Of a DNA stretch of 64,000 nt, positions 48,454 to 58,477 are shown piece by piece (positions within the stretch are counted from its first letter, which is position 1; each line of letters starts with the position of its first letter). The notes beneath the pieces were generated by a model that saw only the letters and a list, made by a program, of their open reading frames with translations, was not told the DNA's origin and did no database searches. Where the stretch lies: positions 15,932,471 through 15,996,470 of the forward strand of contig NC_063446.1 of the NCBI RefSeq assembly GCF_020379485.1, given 5' to 3'. The stretch is from Brassica napus (lineage: Eukaryota > Streptophyta > Magnoliopsida > Brassicales > Brassicaceae). The position numbers and the translations under genes were made by a program.

Positions 48454-48741
48454 CATCTTTAATTATTTCTATGTACAATATTACAAAATTTACATAAAAT
48501 TTATATATATTATTATAAAAATGAAAATATATTAAATAAAATTAATTTTTATATATAGATATTACTATTTTTGAAATATTTATTAATAAAACTTACGGAT
48601 CCGGATATCCGGACTTAAAAATTAAGATATCCGGATCCGGATCTGGCTTTGACGGATCCAACATTTTACTATCCGGATCCGGATTCGGCCCCTCCGGATA
48701 TCCGGATCGAATCCGGATCTCGGATAAAAGTCCCAAGCCTA
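48177..48741. mobile_element. hAT-like non-autonomous element with perfect 8-bp target-site duplication
   Basis: TCAATAAG occurs at 48169-48176 and 48742-48749, directly outside the ends TAGGTCTGGGAC and GTCCCAAGCCTA (inverted, 11 of 12 matching with the transition positions aligned). The 8-bp duplication and TAGG-type ends fit the hAT superfamily. Both arms are packed with CGGATATCCGGATCCGGAT words, some palindromic, while the centre is AT-rich with two (AT)n runs (48380-48404, 48423-48453). No transposase coding; the Pro/Asp-rich open frames are repeat by-products. Confidence 0.9.
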
Positions 48742-48749
48742 TCAATAAG

Positions 48750-49664
48750 TGAAGAGGATTCTGAAGTGAGCAATAAGAGGCGAATCTAGAAGTGTTCTTA
48801 ACTGGGTGCATCACCAGTAATAAAAATTAAATATACATGGAAGGGGAATTGAACTTGTGATATTATGGGTGCACAAGCTTAGTTTTACCATCTGAAACAC
48901 TGAAAATTTACTGTTTTTACATGTAAAATGTTTAATATCAAAATAACTATGGGTGCACATGCCACCACACCCCGTAGCGTAGCTTTGCCCCCTGTGAGCT
49001 CTTAGAGCCCTGAAGAGAATTTCATATTGAATTTCTCATATTGATTTTATATTAATTGAATATATGTCATATTGCTGTTTTCACTAACTATAAAAAAGGT
49101 TGTTACTTTCTGTATTACCAGTCCAATAATTTGTTACAGCTAATCTTTAGAAATTGTTAATTCAGGAAAGGAAGAGACTTCTTTACGTAAACACTCTCAC
49201 CGCCCTCAAGAGAGTTTGCTGGAAGAGTTTATTGTGTGCTACATAGTTGAAAAGATGTAGCGTTGGATTAAGAAGTTGAACTAATGGTAAACAATTATTT
49301 CGTTTAGGTCACAAAAAGTCAAAAGACCATCAAGTACAATGCGATGAAGTTGATAATTTTAGGCCTAGATAATTTTACCCTTATGGATAAAGTTACTCCC
49401 AGTATTAGATTTAGTTCTTATTGGGCCTAGTAAGAATCTAACGTTTTCGTTTCTGTTTTGATTAGGCCCATTAATCTCACACAAACTAATTTACACAAAT
49501 TGACTCCTTTTTTGTCTCTTTCACAAAAGATGACTTAAATAGCTAAATCGAGTAGCTTCGCTGTTGACAGAAAGAACAAGAAATAAAAGGAGCTAACAAT
49601 AGAGTCTCTCGAAATATTAATTTCAGATATTTTTCTCTTCCCCGGATCTCGAGATCAGCCAACG
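48750..49664. other. Intergenic DNA and promoter of the 49665 gene
   Basis: Near 48790-48990 there is GTGCATCACC and GGGTGCACAAG sequence common in Brassica repeats. TGGGCC at 49432-49437 and GGCCCA at 49465-49470 form an inverted site II pair about 200 bp before the next gene. The leader is likely from about 49540. Confidence 0.4.
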
Positions 49665-50057
49665 ATGGCCGCCGACGGAATATTCCGCTGCATCTTCGAA
49701 GGCTGTATCTCAGGTCTCGATTCCGGCATCGAGAGGCGTCCTTACCACAAAAACTGCGATTGCGCGCTTCACGGGAAAAGTAAAAATCAGCGGCGGAAGT
49801 CTTGCCGACGCCACGGAAGCTCGGAGAGCATCTCGTTCCCGATCCGGCGGTCATGGAGCGAAGGCAACGTACTGGCGATGAATTTCCCGTCTTCATCATC
49901 ATCTTCTTCGAATCTCCAGTCTCTTTCTTCGTCTTCTTCTCTCACAACTTTGGCATCGCTGGCCGATTCGCCGGTGGATACTACTGCTGCGTTGGAGGAT
50001 CCGAGCAGATCTCATCATCAGTTGGGATGGACGATTGCCGAAGGTGAAGATGTTTGA
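49665..50057 (+). CDS. Small conserved plant protein of unknown function (IERRPYHKNC-C-LH type)
   Basis: A single exon of 130 residues starting MAADGIFRCIFEGCISGLDS. The N-terminal GIERRPYHKNCDCALHGKSK motif, with closely spaced Cys and His, occurs in a group of small plant proteins I recall only as uncharacterised. The middle is basic (KNQRRKSCRRHG), and RRSWSEGNVL looks conserved. Then comes a Ser-rich low-complexity tract (residues about 83-105) and an acidic end, GWTIAEGEDV. ATG context GCCAACGATGGCC is good. No signal peptide or membrane span. It sits between the OXA1-like gene and PI4K gamma 4, where Arabidopsis also has a small unknown gene. Confidence 0.8.
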   Translation: MAADGIFRCIFEGCISGLDSGIERRPYHKNCDCALHGKSKNQRRKSCRRHGSSESISFPIRRSWSEGNVLAMNFPSSSSSSSNLQSLSSSSSLTTLASLADSPVDTTAALEDPSRSHHQLGWTIAEGEDV

Positions 50058-50604
50058 ATGACGGTTATTTCCACATCTATGGTTGTTTTTAACTGCCATT
50101 CTCCATGGTTTGATTTAAGTATGTGAGCCTTGCTGTTTTCTCTTGTATGATGATGACGACCACGATTATTCCCACATTTTGCATTCTTTTTAACTAGTTG
50201 AATTATTTTGCAATATTTGCCACAAATTCCTTATTTTAATCTTTACTCTTTGTTGCTCAAAAAAGAACAAAAAAATCTTTTAATCTTTAAACAAGAAAAT
50301 AGATCTACACTCCATGTAAGCATTATATATGTTTGTCAAAATTAGTGGCATTGATTGTAACTGTTACAATACTAAAACTTATTATTCAGACGAGCAGGAT
50401 CCAAGTATTTATGAATGATCCAACACTTTATACAATTAACCATGAGGTTGTTCATTGATTCTTTCTTTCACTCGACAAATGGTATGAACCATGAATTATA
50501 TCAATACAGACCCACGTGGAAGTAAACGGTCACACTCCTTCTATCTCTTTGCTTGCATATTCTGATTTCCAAACAAACATGATGAAAGCAGAGAGAGAGA
50601 GACT
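50058..50604. other. 3' UTR and intergenic DNA
   Basis: Nothing further recognisable. Confidence 0.5.
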
Positions 50605-50630
50605 ATGTTAGTATCAAGGTCAAACACACT

Positions 50631-51055
50631 TCACTTCACTTGGGATTTTGGGATATTCTCGAGAGCTTCGCTGGAGAAATCTTTCCCGGGCTGGCGCACT
50701 TGCTCGTGTGGAAGACCCTTCACTGTTGCTCTCTCCCCATCTTCTTTCTCTCTGTTTTCCTTTCTTTCTTCTTCTTCTTCTTGTCTTGTTTTCTCAGCTT
50801 CTCCTTCTTTCTCCTTACTCTTCTTCTCCATCGTTCTTACCACTTCCCCAAATGCCTCATATCTTCTCTTTCTCTCATACTTATATCAACTAAAACAAGG
50901 ATGATGAACAAAAAGATGATGCCACGTTTCAGCTGGGCGGCACAACGTTTAGCCACATCACACATCACACGTAGAATTAGAAAGCATCTACACGTGTTGT
51001 CGCCTTGTCGGCCAAACCTTTGACCACGGTCCACGAGAGCATAGGTAGCGAGCAT
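50631..51055 (-). pseudogene. Possible small membrane-anchored protein gene, frame broken
   Basis: On the minus strand, an upstream frame gives KRGIIFLFIILVLVDISMRE (a strong hydrophobic segment, 50920-50860) and stops after HLGKW. The next frame gives VVRTMEKKSKEKEGEAEK, a long Lys/Glu tract, then GLPHEQVRQPGKDFSSEALE and NIPKSQVK with a stop at 50631. Read together with a one-base shift near 50842, they resemble a short secreted or anchored protein with a charged stalk and a conserved-looking tail. The plus strand is also open across the same DNA (50605-50904 and 50640-51023), rich in Ser/Phe/Leu because of the CT bias. I favour the minus strand; not certain either is a gene. Confidence 0.35.
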
Positions 51056-51513
51056 CCACCGTAGAGGTGAAGAGCTTTGGTCTACAGGGGCCTTCGTCTA
51101 AGTGAGCTTGGATCCCGAATGATACTGATATTTAACATCTGAAAAGAAGAATCTCCGTGAACTACTCTTAACTGTGAATTGATTTATGTTATATCTTTCT
51201 TCCGAAGCTCTCGTCAATCTGCTTTTTGTAATGTGCTCTTATTAGTTGTAAGGTGGTTTGCTTGTCTGACAAGTTTTGAGTTTCCCAGTTTCTTTGCTTA
51301 ATCACAGAGACAGACATGCATAAACGTTAGTAAGAAGAGAAAGCTACTGTAAACACTGAAATTATTGTCTTTTAACAGGAAATATGTCACAGTGAAATCA
51401 ACAAAAACAACTTGCACATGTCCAAAGAATGACACAAATTAACAAAAGCCACCAGATTCATATAGAGGCAAACCAAGAGTATATGTACCATAGTTTCAAG
51501 TTAAGAGAACGAT
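51056..51513. other. Intergenic DNA
   Basis: PI4K gamma 4 3' UTR on the minus strand and spacer. Confidence 0.45.
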
Positions 51514-53299
51514 TCACACATGAACCACCTCATCAAGATGGTAGTCCATCACATCAGACAAGGCTTCCATGAATGTAGCCTCGCTCGTCTCGGGAAGCAC
51601 CGCTTCTTGAGCTTCCTCTACCATCTCCTCCACTAGAGATTTCTTGGTCAGAGTGTCTCTACACATCATGTTCCCAATCTCAAATGCTGTCAACCCTCTT
51701 TCTGCTCCTTTCTTCAGTAGCATCGTTGAGATTCTGAGTGTTCGAGCCGTTTCCGATGGCATTTTCCAGCCATGGAACTTGAGGAGGCTGATATCTTCCT
51801 CCGCGTCCAGTGATCTTATGTAGTCCAGTGTCTCGGAAGAGTATGGTTTCCGAGCTTGTGACCAGTAAAGCCACTCGAACGTGCAATCCTCAAACTGTTG
51901 CCAGAAAATTAAATCAGTTTCATGTGGCAATGTCGTAAAATGAGATAAAGAGAAGACAACTTACGCTTTCAGGCAAGCTGTATCCATGATCAATTGGAAT
52001 CAGAACAATCTTTCCGTTCTCGTCTTTTCTCATTAAAATGTTTCCACCATGCCTATCTGCATTAGCCAGTCTAATATCCAGAACAGATATCTTGTGAACT
52101 TCCTCTACTGGAAATGAAGCTGGACCCATATCCTCGCAGCTGCCATCGTTCTCGGTAAACATCTGAAGTGATCCAATCTTGGTTTTGATTCCATTGGGAT
52201 GGTTAAAACCGGGATGCAGACATTCAATCATAGTCGTGGGAGGCACACCAGCAAAGCCTCTCTCTTCACCACACATAGATCGGCGTCCACTCTTGGGATG
52301 ATCCAATATGTAAGCAGCAACTTCCCTCAACGCACCTTCTCCAACCTTTGTTCCTTTCTTCAAACCTTCACCGTTTGGCGAAAGTGGCAGTCCGTGTGGA
52401 TTGTTCTCAGCTGTTGGCTCCTCATCGATAGGCTTAAACACACCAACATATTTGTTCCCGGATGAGCCCTGCATGAAATAAGCTCCACCTGTTCCCTCTC
52501 TTGACCTCACCGGAGGATTCCCACTTCTTAGTCCATCGGAAGCAGAGCTAATCATATCTTTAACCACTTCAGGCAACTTCGCCTTGGGGTTAACTATAAC
52601 CGGCTCCAAAGAGAAGTCATTCAAAAGCTGCTTCCTTGGCTGCACAATACCATCAGCAGCTTCAATAGCTCTCTTGACATCAACTTGCGGAGGAGCAACA
52701 ATAGACAGCTCAAAGTTCTTCTCCACAGGCTTAGCCCTAACTTTAGCGGATCTCCTCACAAGCAAATGCAAAACAGCGTCACTGTTCCTACAAATGTCGT
52801 TAACAAGACTCTGGTCCTCGAGCTTCTCACCTTCGTAAAGCACCTCGGAATCAACAAAGTCCCCACCTTTCTGCTTCGAAATCTGCTTCTTCACATACCC
52901 AATGTTCCTCCCTCTCTCAACGTGAAACCTACAGTGCTTCCCACAAGTGGTCTTGACATCAAGAACCTGGAGATCAGAGACCTTGACAACCAAATGAAGA
53001 ACGTTGCCATCACTCACGCCGTAGTCACGCATGTTGGAGTTGCTCCTCGCGAGCTCTCGTCCACCGAAAACGAGCTTCTGGTTCCTCACTACAAACCCGC
53101 GATACGACTGGATCCGGAGCTTAACGGACTCGATGGAATCGGATTCGAGCACTCGCATTGGTATCAGAGTTCCGGGGAGTGTCAGGTAGATCAAAATGGT
53201 CTCGTCAGGGAGGGAATCAGTACAGGAATTGGCATGGACGAGAGGCATCATCGATGGCTCGTTACGAACCGGGCTTAGCGTAACATCAGCTGATGACAT
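51514..53299 (-). CDS. PI4KG4: Phosphatidylinositol 4-kinase gamma 4 (ubiquitin-like domain kinase)
   Basis: Exons 53299-51965 and 51894-51514 join in frame to 571 residues (Arabidopsis PI4K gamma 4 about 566). Two ubiquitin-like domains: residues about 35-105 (ILIYLTLPGTLIPMRVLESD, LVFGGREL) and about 113-185 (LQVLDVKTTCGKHCRFHVER, VLYEGEKLED). The kinase domain has GTGGAYFMQ and YVGVFKPIDEEP (ATP lysine) near 270, ANADRHGGNIL (catalytic loop) near 415 and IPIDHGYSLPES (metal-binding Asp) near 436. Plant gamma-type PI4Ks of this group phosphorylate proteins rather than lipids and interact with proteasome and UFD1-type partners. The choice of MSSADVT as start rests on homology; the frame is open upstream. 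The intron sits directly after YSLPES. Orientation and neighbours match At2g46500. Confidence 0.96.
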
Positions 53300-53600
53300 C
53301 TTAAAAAGGATTTCGAGAAAGCTACGAACTTTGCTAATATAGAAATACAACAAACCGACGCGATAATAACTAAAATTCACAAATCCATCGCTTCTTCTTC
53401 TTGCAATAAACCCTAGAAATCAAATCCAATTGATCAGGGATCGGTCGGCGAGCAAATCTAAAAATCGAGAAGAAGCAAAACGGAAAGGGAGTGCATTCTT
53501 ACCACAAGGAAAGAATCAAAGAGCGAAGGAGGACGAGACACGGAGCTTTAAGGAGGATCCAATTATAGCAAAGTCTGTGAGCTAGGGTTTGATTGATCAA
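53300..53600 (-). other. 5' leader of PI4K gamma 4 with probable intron
   Basis: On the minus strand, TTGTG|GTAAGAATG near 53506 and TATATTAG|CAAAG near 53336 could bound a leader intron of about 170 bp. GA-rich sequence at 53635-53650 lies near the likely start site. Prediction only. Confidence 0.4.
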
Positions 53601-54902
53601 TGGCAGCTAGAGAAACAAGGGTCATAGACCTTAGAGAGAGAGAGGGTTTTTTTTTAATGGATTACACGTGTCGCCACCTAGTTTGCGTAGATGACGCGTA
53701 TTACACAAAAATTTACTCTTTTAATTGTCAAAGGTGACGGCGATTATTATATTTGTTCTTATATTCCATTTCTTACCATATGTGTCGCGGTTGATTATTC
53801 TTTTAACCTTGGAGTGGTAAGCAAGTCAGTGATTTGGGAATAAGATCGTAATTATATCACCGTTTAGGATGATTGGGGATAAGATCGTAATTTTCCAGTT
53901 AACAGAAATGCCACTTGTTTGGGCCTTGTTAAGTTTTAGATTTGGGCCTTTTATTATTTTCTCTATAATTATTATTCAATATTTTCCCCTACCATTTGGG
54001 ATTTGTTCTCTTCTTCAGCAGAAAATACAGAATCTTCTTTCTCGCTCTCCATAGATGATTTTTGAGTGACAAACCGAGTCCTTAAAGACGCTAAAAACAA
54101 GCTTGTATATTCCTGAAGAAGGTAGATAATCATGAGCATAAAGTCTTAACTGAACTTTATGCATGAGACCAAGACCATTGCCAACTAGTTTGTTTTTTTC
54201 CGAGCCATATTGGATATGTTCTTAATTACTTTTTTTGTTTTTTGGAAGGAGTGATTCGTTTAAGAACGAAAGAGGGAGGCTTGTGGATGAGTTGAGAAGC
54301 TCAGCCCACTATACGGTCGAGAAACTGAAAACCGTATCGAGTAAATCCGACGCTCTAGAGCTAGAGCATGTATCATGAATCTTTAAGGTCAATAGATGTT
54401 GGGGGTTCAGAACGTGGCTCATACGATAAACACCATAGAAACTCAGAGAGCGTATCTCAACAAACCAAATAAATCTATGAATCAGAGGATGGGATTGGTT
54501 TTTTGCGGGGGATAAGCTCAACTCAACTCAACGTTTCAGCTGTGGAACACTGATCAAACTTACTTCTTTACAGTCTCATGTATCTCTTCGGACCTGTTGA
54601 AAGTCCCCATCGCCTTTGTACAAGATCACACCAATAAAGCATCACAAATTCAACATAATATATACCGCAGAGAAACCTGAGATCACATATTTGATGAAAT
54701 TGCAAAAAAAAAAAAGACCAGAATTGAGAAAACTTCTCTTTTATTCAATCCAAAGAGAGATTCTTAATATCCCTTTCAAACACACTTAGAATTCCAATTA
54801 AAGCCTTACACAAACTGAAGCAAACTTGGAAGGTTAAAGATGCCATTGCACCAATGTTCTTTATTCATTAAAAGATAATAAGAAGGGACTTTATCTCACT
54901 AG
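53601..54902. other. Intergenic DNA with a possible gene fragment
   Basis: Plus-strand pieces such as NTESSFSLSIDDF (about 54026) and SFKNERGRLVDELRSSAHYT followed by VEKLKTVSSKSDALELEHV (about 54256-54376) look coding-like, but a stop breaks the first and I cannot name the protein. The remainder has no feature. Confidence 0.35.
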
Positions 54903-54941
54903 ATGATCGAGTTCATGAGAGCCCATGAGATGATTCCTTGC

Positions 54942-55361
54942 TCAGAAGAAAAGAAACACGATGACATCTTTGATAACGATGATCTGGAACAAGCCCAGAG
55001 AGATCACCATCAGATTCCTGGTCATCTCCTGATGAACATAATCCGCCAAAACTTCTTCCATTCCTGCATTTATGTGAAACAGAACAGGGATCTTCCGTAC
55101 GAGAGATGCGTTACTGTAACCTCGAGACGATGGCAGACGAGCGAATTTGGCGAGATCAGATTTCCCAAGAGAACGATTCCCGGAGTCCGGTTTCAGTTTC
55201 TGGGTTAGGAAAAATGGGATCGAAGAGATTTCTCTCCCGATTGGGTTTCTCACGGCGGCGGATGGGGAGGAGATGTTACTCACCGAGAAAGGTAACGCCT
55301 TTGAGAGGGAGAGGTTGTGGGTTTGGCGGTGGAGACCGAGGATAGAGCGGCGGAGAGACAT
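54942..55361 (-). CDS. SDH4: SDH4, membrane-anchor subunit of mitochondrial succinate dehydrogenase
   Basis: One exon of 139 residues (Arabidopsis SDH4 about 150). It starts MSLRRSILGLHRQTHNLSLS, a basic, Ser/Leu-rich mitochondrial presequence, and continues through PFSVSNISSPSAAVRNP. The conserved anchor part is LVRKIPVLFHINAGMEEVLA, DYVHQEMTRN, with HINAG and DY in the heme/quinone region, then one hydrophobic segment, LMVISLGLFQIIVIKDVIVF, at the C-terminus. It anchors complex II in the inner membrane. The C-terminus differs somewhat from Arabidopsis (TRNLMVISLGLF for TRNWIMIYLKLF) but is complete with a stop. Position next to PI4K gamma 4 matches At2g46505. Site II words lie upstream. Confidence 0.93.
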   Translation of the reverse strand: MSLRRSILGLHRQTHNLSLSKALPFSVSNISSPSAAVRNPIGREISSIPFFLTQKLKPDSGNRSLGKSDLAKFARLPSSRGYSNASLVRKIPVLFHINAGMEEVLADYVHQEMTRNLMVISLGLFQIIVIKDVIVFLFF

Positions 55362-55475
55362 CGCGGCGTAGGAGAGATTCCAACTCCACTGTTCTTGAAA
55401 CTGGATCCGATCGGAGAAAGAAACAAGCCCTAAGCCGAGTGATCGATCAGAACAGAGGAGAAGAAGCGAAGTAGT

Positions 55476-55494
55476 TGGGCTTTTAGGATGGGCT
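55476..55494 (-). promoter_or_regulatory. Two site II elements upstream of SDH4
   Basis: TGGGCT at 55476-55481 and at 55489-55494, about 115-135 bp before the start codon, 13 bp apart in the same orientation. Established motif for plant mitochondrial-protein genes; role here inferred. Confidence 0.55.
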
Positions 55495-55561
55495 TTCTAG
55501 AACTACTAGAACCCAAAACTGATCGTGAGATGATCAAGTATACATTAGAATGTTGCGAGGA

Positions 55562-56060
55562 TTTTTTTTTTTTGTTTTTTGGGTAAAATGTTAATATTAT
55601 ACCATTTTCGATTCTTTTTCACATTGTTGCAAGCAACTTATTACACTGAAATAGAAACAACAATAACACAACTCAAAGAAGTAAATAACAAGACCTTTCA
55701 AAGAGGTCTATAAGATGAAAAATAAAGTTGTAGAAGCGATGGGCCGGGTGGAGGCGATGCTAAGAATGATAGGAGCCGGTCACAGTAAAGTTATCTAGAG
55801 CCAAATGGATGCCACTCGAAATTTTTGACACAGACGTGAAGATGTGAGTATTTCTTTCCTTCCATATAAGGTAGATGATCGACTGGAAGATGAGCTTTAG
55901 GTGAACAACTTCATCACTGTTGTTTCGGCTGTTATAAGAGATTATCTTAACTGCTGCTGCGTGTAGGTCTAATGGTGGATTTTCCCTGATCTGAGAAGAA
56001 AACCCCTCTTAGGTAGCTGAGGAAAAGCTGCACTTGGAAAACAAGTGGTAGTGCGTTTCC
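55562..56060 (-). mobile_element. LINE 3' end (degenerate ORF2 C-terminus)
   Basis: On the minus strand, decayed coding reads IRENPPLDLHAAAVKIISYN, HLKLIFQSIIYLIWKERNTH and IFTSVSKISSGIHLALDN. The IYLIWKERN-RIF motif is typical of the zf-RVT/C-terminal part of plant LINE reverse-transcriptase proteins. It ends in a poly-T on the plus strand (55562-55573), the LINE poly-A tail, less than 100 bp upstream of the SDH4 site II pair. Stops are present and the 5' part is missing. Confidence 0.75.
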
Positions 56061-56469
56061 AACGCATATGAACACAACACACACTCACATGCAACATTTA
56101 GGTCCCAATGACGAAGTCTATCTTTGTAGGAAGACGTCATAATAAATCCATCCATGGTAACTTCGTCGTAACACAAGTGTCGGGGTAGCTTCGTCGTCTC
56201 ATAAATTCGTCGTAATTGAAAAAACCGCGGGTTTGGTAAATTCGCTGAAACAATTTTCGTCGAGACAGTCTATCTTTGTAAGAAGACTAATATCTATGTT
56301 TCCAAACAATTTTCATTTATATTGTTATCCATGTTTCCAAATAGTACCAAATTGTACTTAAGTTTTAATAATATGGAAGATATTTTGTTTTATTGAAAAT
56401 TGAACTTTCGAAATTTTTATATTTGACTAAACTAAATAAGGTAATAATATATTTAAAAATTGTTTTATA
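56061..56469. other. Transposon-like spacer with TTCGTCG words
   Basis: TTCGTCGT-type words recur at about 56161, 56190, 56206 and 56257, and GTCTATCTTTGTA-GAAGAC occurs at about 56118 and 56269. These look like subterminal repeats of a DNA element. The segment 56297-56352 is also similar to 59459-59512 on the far side of the Helitron. Confidence 0.45.
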
Positions 56470-56713
56470 TCTCTTATTATAAAAGAGTGTTTTCTTCCGT
56501 CCGGTGCTGCCACCTAAAATCCAGGTCAGAAAATCGCTGCTTGAGGAGATGACACATGTCCTTTTCATCGAAGCGCACAATTTCATTAAGCTTTGATTAC
56601 AATTGATTTTGGCTTTGCGTATGGGCTTAGGCTTTAAGCCCTAAACCGCCGTCTTCTCGAAATAGGGTTAAGCTGTAGTCTTCTATCTACGTGATTAACA
56701 AGCTCGAGCAACA

Positions 56714-57260
56714 ATGGTGATCAAATCAAGCCAGCCGAATCGCCCTCGAGGTCCAAACCCTGTTTTTTCAGAAAATTTCCTCTGTTAAATCTCTCTCACA
56801 CTCTTTGATAATGGCTTCTTTCGCAGATTTATCTATCTGAATTGAAGGCGGGAAAATGCATGTAGCGTGTTGAGGCATGGCTTTTGCGTTTCTGGGAATC
56901 CCAAAATGTTAAGAAGCACTGCTGATAGTTTTGTACAATCACTTGAGATTTCGCATTTTGGTGACAAAGGTCTATACTGGTAGTAGAAGAAAGTTTGCGG
57001 ATTTACAGAGAAAGAGCAAATGTAAATTTGTTTCTGAAGTTCTGTTTGAGAGAGGTTATTATGTTTCTCCTCAGCAATGTGAGGATAAGTTTAATGATTT
57101 TAATAAGAGGTTTAAGAAGCTTAATGAGAATAGATTGAATCTGCATCATGACCTTGCTCTGCAGCATTCAGTAAAGCTAGCGTTTAGAAACATAGATGAT
57201 CAAGAGAATGATGATTTTAGGAATCATCAACTTGAAAGACACACAAGTAGAAAAAAATAG
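56714..57260 (+). pseudogene. Captured fragment of a trihelix / Myb-SANT-like transcription factor gene
   Basis: The start MVIKSSQPNRPRGPNP (56714) is followed out of frame by an open frame at 56931-57260. That frame gives RRKFADLQRKSKCKFVSEVL, FERGYYVSPQQCEDKFNDFN and KRFKKLNE, matching the DNA-binding helix region of plant trihelix-type factors (the V-Q-EDKF-DLNKRYK-L motif). It then jumps to LHHDLALQHSVKLAFRNIDD and QENDDFRNHQLE, which in the parent lies well downstream, so a middle part is missing. No intact gene, and the Helitron is the probable vehicle. Confidence 0.7.
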
Positions 57261-58055
57261 ACAAAATCCAATATCCTATTGGAGCACTCAAGAATCTACT
57301 TTGCAACAATAGTAATCAGATTAACACATCTCGGGTTCTCTCCATTTTTCTCATCAATAATGAATGTTCTTATTTTGTCTGCTTTTGGGTTTGCTGCTGT
57401 GCAGATGGTTGAAAAACTTTACAAAGCTTTTAAATTTTAAATGATTCTCAAAAGCCTCTCTGTACTTGGATTTAAGAGTGTCACTCACATTCAAAACATC
57501 AAAAAAAAGAAAGAAAAAGATCATGTTTCTTTTTTACTTATCTCTCCAAGTGCCAATTTTAGTAATCTTGAACCCTTTTATTTGCAGTACCACTCAAAAT
57601 CTCTTTCCTTTCAAATACTAATTGAAGTTCAAACAAAATAAATGGAATTTGAGAAAAAAAAATTATCCTTAAGATTATTTTTCAAAAACTTTATGGAAGT
57701 AAATATACATTCAGATTCTCAACCACTACAAATACTCCCAACGCCAAAAGATATTTTTATCAAGTGCACAAAAACTATAATATATCTAAAATTACAATAG
57801 ATACATTAGTTAATGAAAATATTATGGATGCATATATAAAAGGAAATAAAAGTAACAATAACTTGAAGAAAAAAATGTATAAGACTGAAAATATTTATGA
57901 TTTGTGGTCTAAGATATATTCAACTTATTGTCCTAATCAAAGTAGAATAAACATTGAATAATATTTTTGAAAAATTATATATACATGAAAATATTTTTAA
58001 TGGTAGGGTATATTTATAATTTCCGATAATCCGCCAAATGAAGAAAAAGGAAAAA

Positions 58056-58305
58056 AGCAATGAACATCACAAAGCAATGTTTATCGAAAAATTAATCAAA
58101 ACAACAAACACATTCAACTAAACGCAGCAAAAAGCAATGAACATCACAAAGCAATGTTTATCGAAAAATTAATCAAAACAACAAACACATTCAACTAAAC
58201 GCAGCAAAAAGCAATGAACATCACAAAGCAATATTTATCGAAAAATTAATCAAAACAACAAACACATTCAACTAAACGCAGCAAAAAGCAATGAACATCA
58301 CAACC
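58056..58305. repeat. 77-bp minisatellite, about 3.2 copies
   Basis: The unit starting AGCAATGAACATCACAAAGC repeats with exact 77-bp period; TGAACATCAC lies at 58061, 58138, 58215 and 58292. Copies are almost identical (one G/A change in the third). It sits in the 3' half of the Helitron. Confidence 0.96.
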
Positions 58306-58477
58306 TCAAAAGAAAGATGGTATAAGAGAGAAAATCACAATACATGACATATAGTTTTGTACTAACAACTTACCAACCAATTCAATTTACACAGATAGTT
58401 CATTTCAACAGTAGTCAAAGCAAGCAAATATCATTAATCAAAGCAAATATCATGCGCGAAGCGCGGGTCGGCCCTAG

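Noticed and set aside
48169..48814. Pro/Asp-rich frames (DPDPD, YIYIYI)
   Set aside because: Translations of CCGGATCC and (AT)n repeats.
52199..53278. Plus-strand frames of 84-197 codons
   Set aside because: Shadows of the PI4K gamma 4 coding exon on the opposite strand.
54903..55371. Plus-strand frames of 74-101 codons
   Set aside because: Antisense of SDH4.
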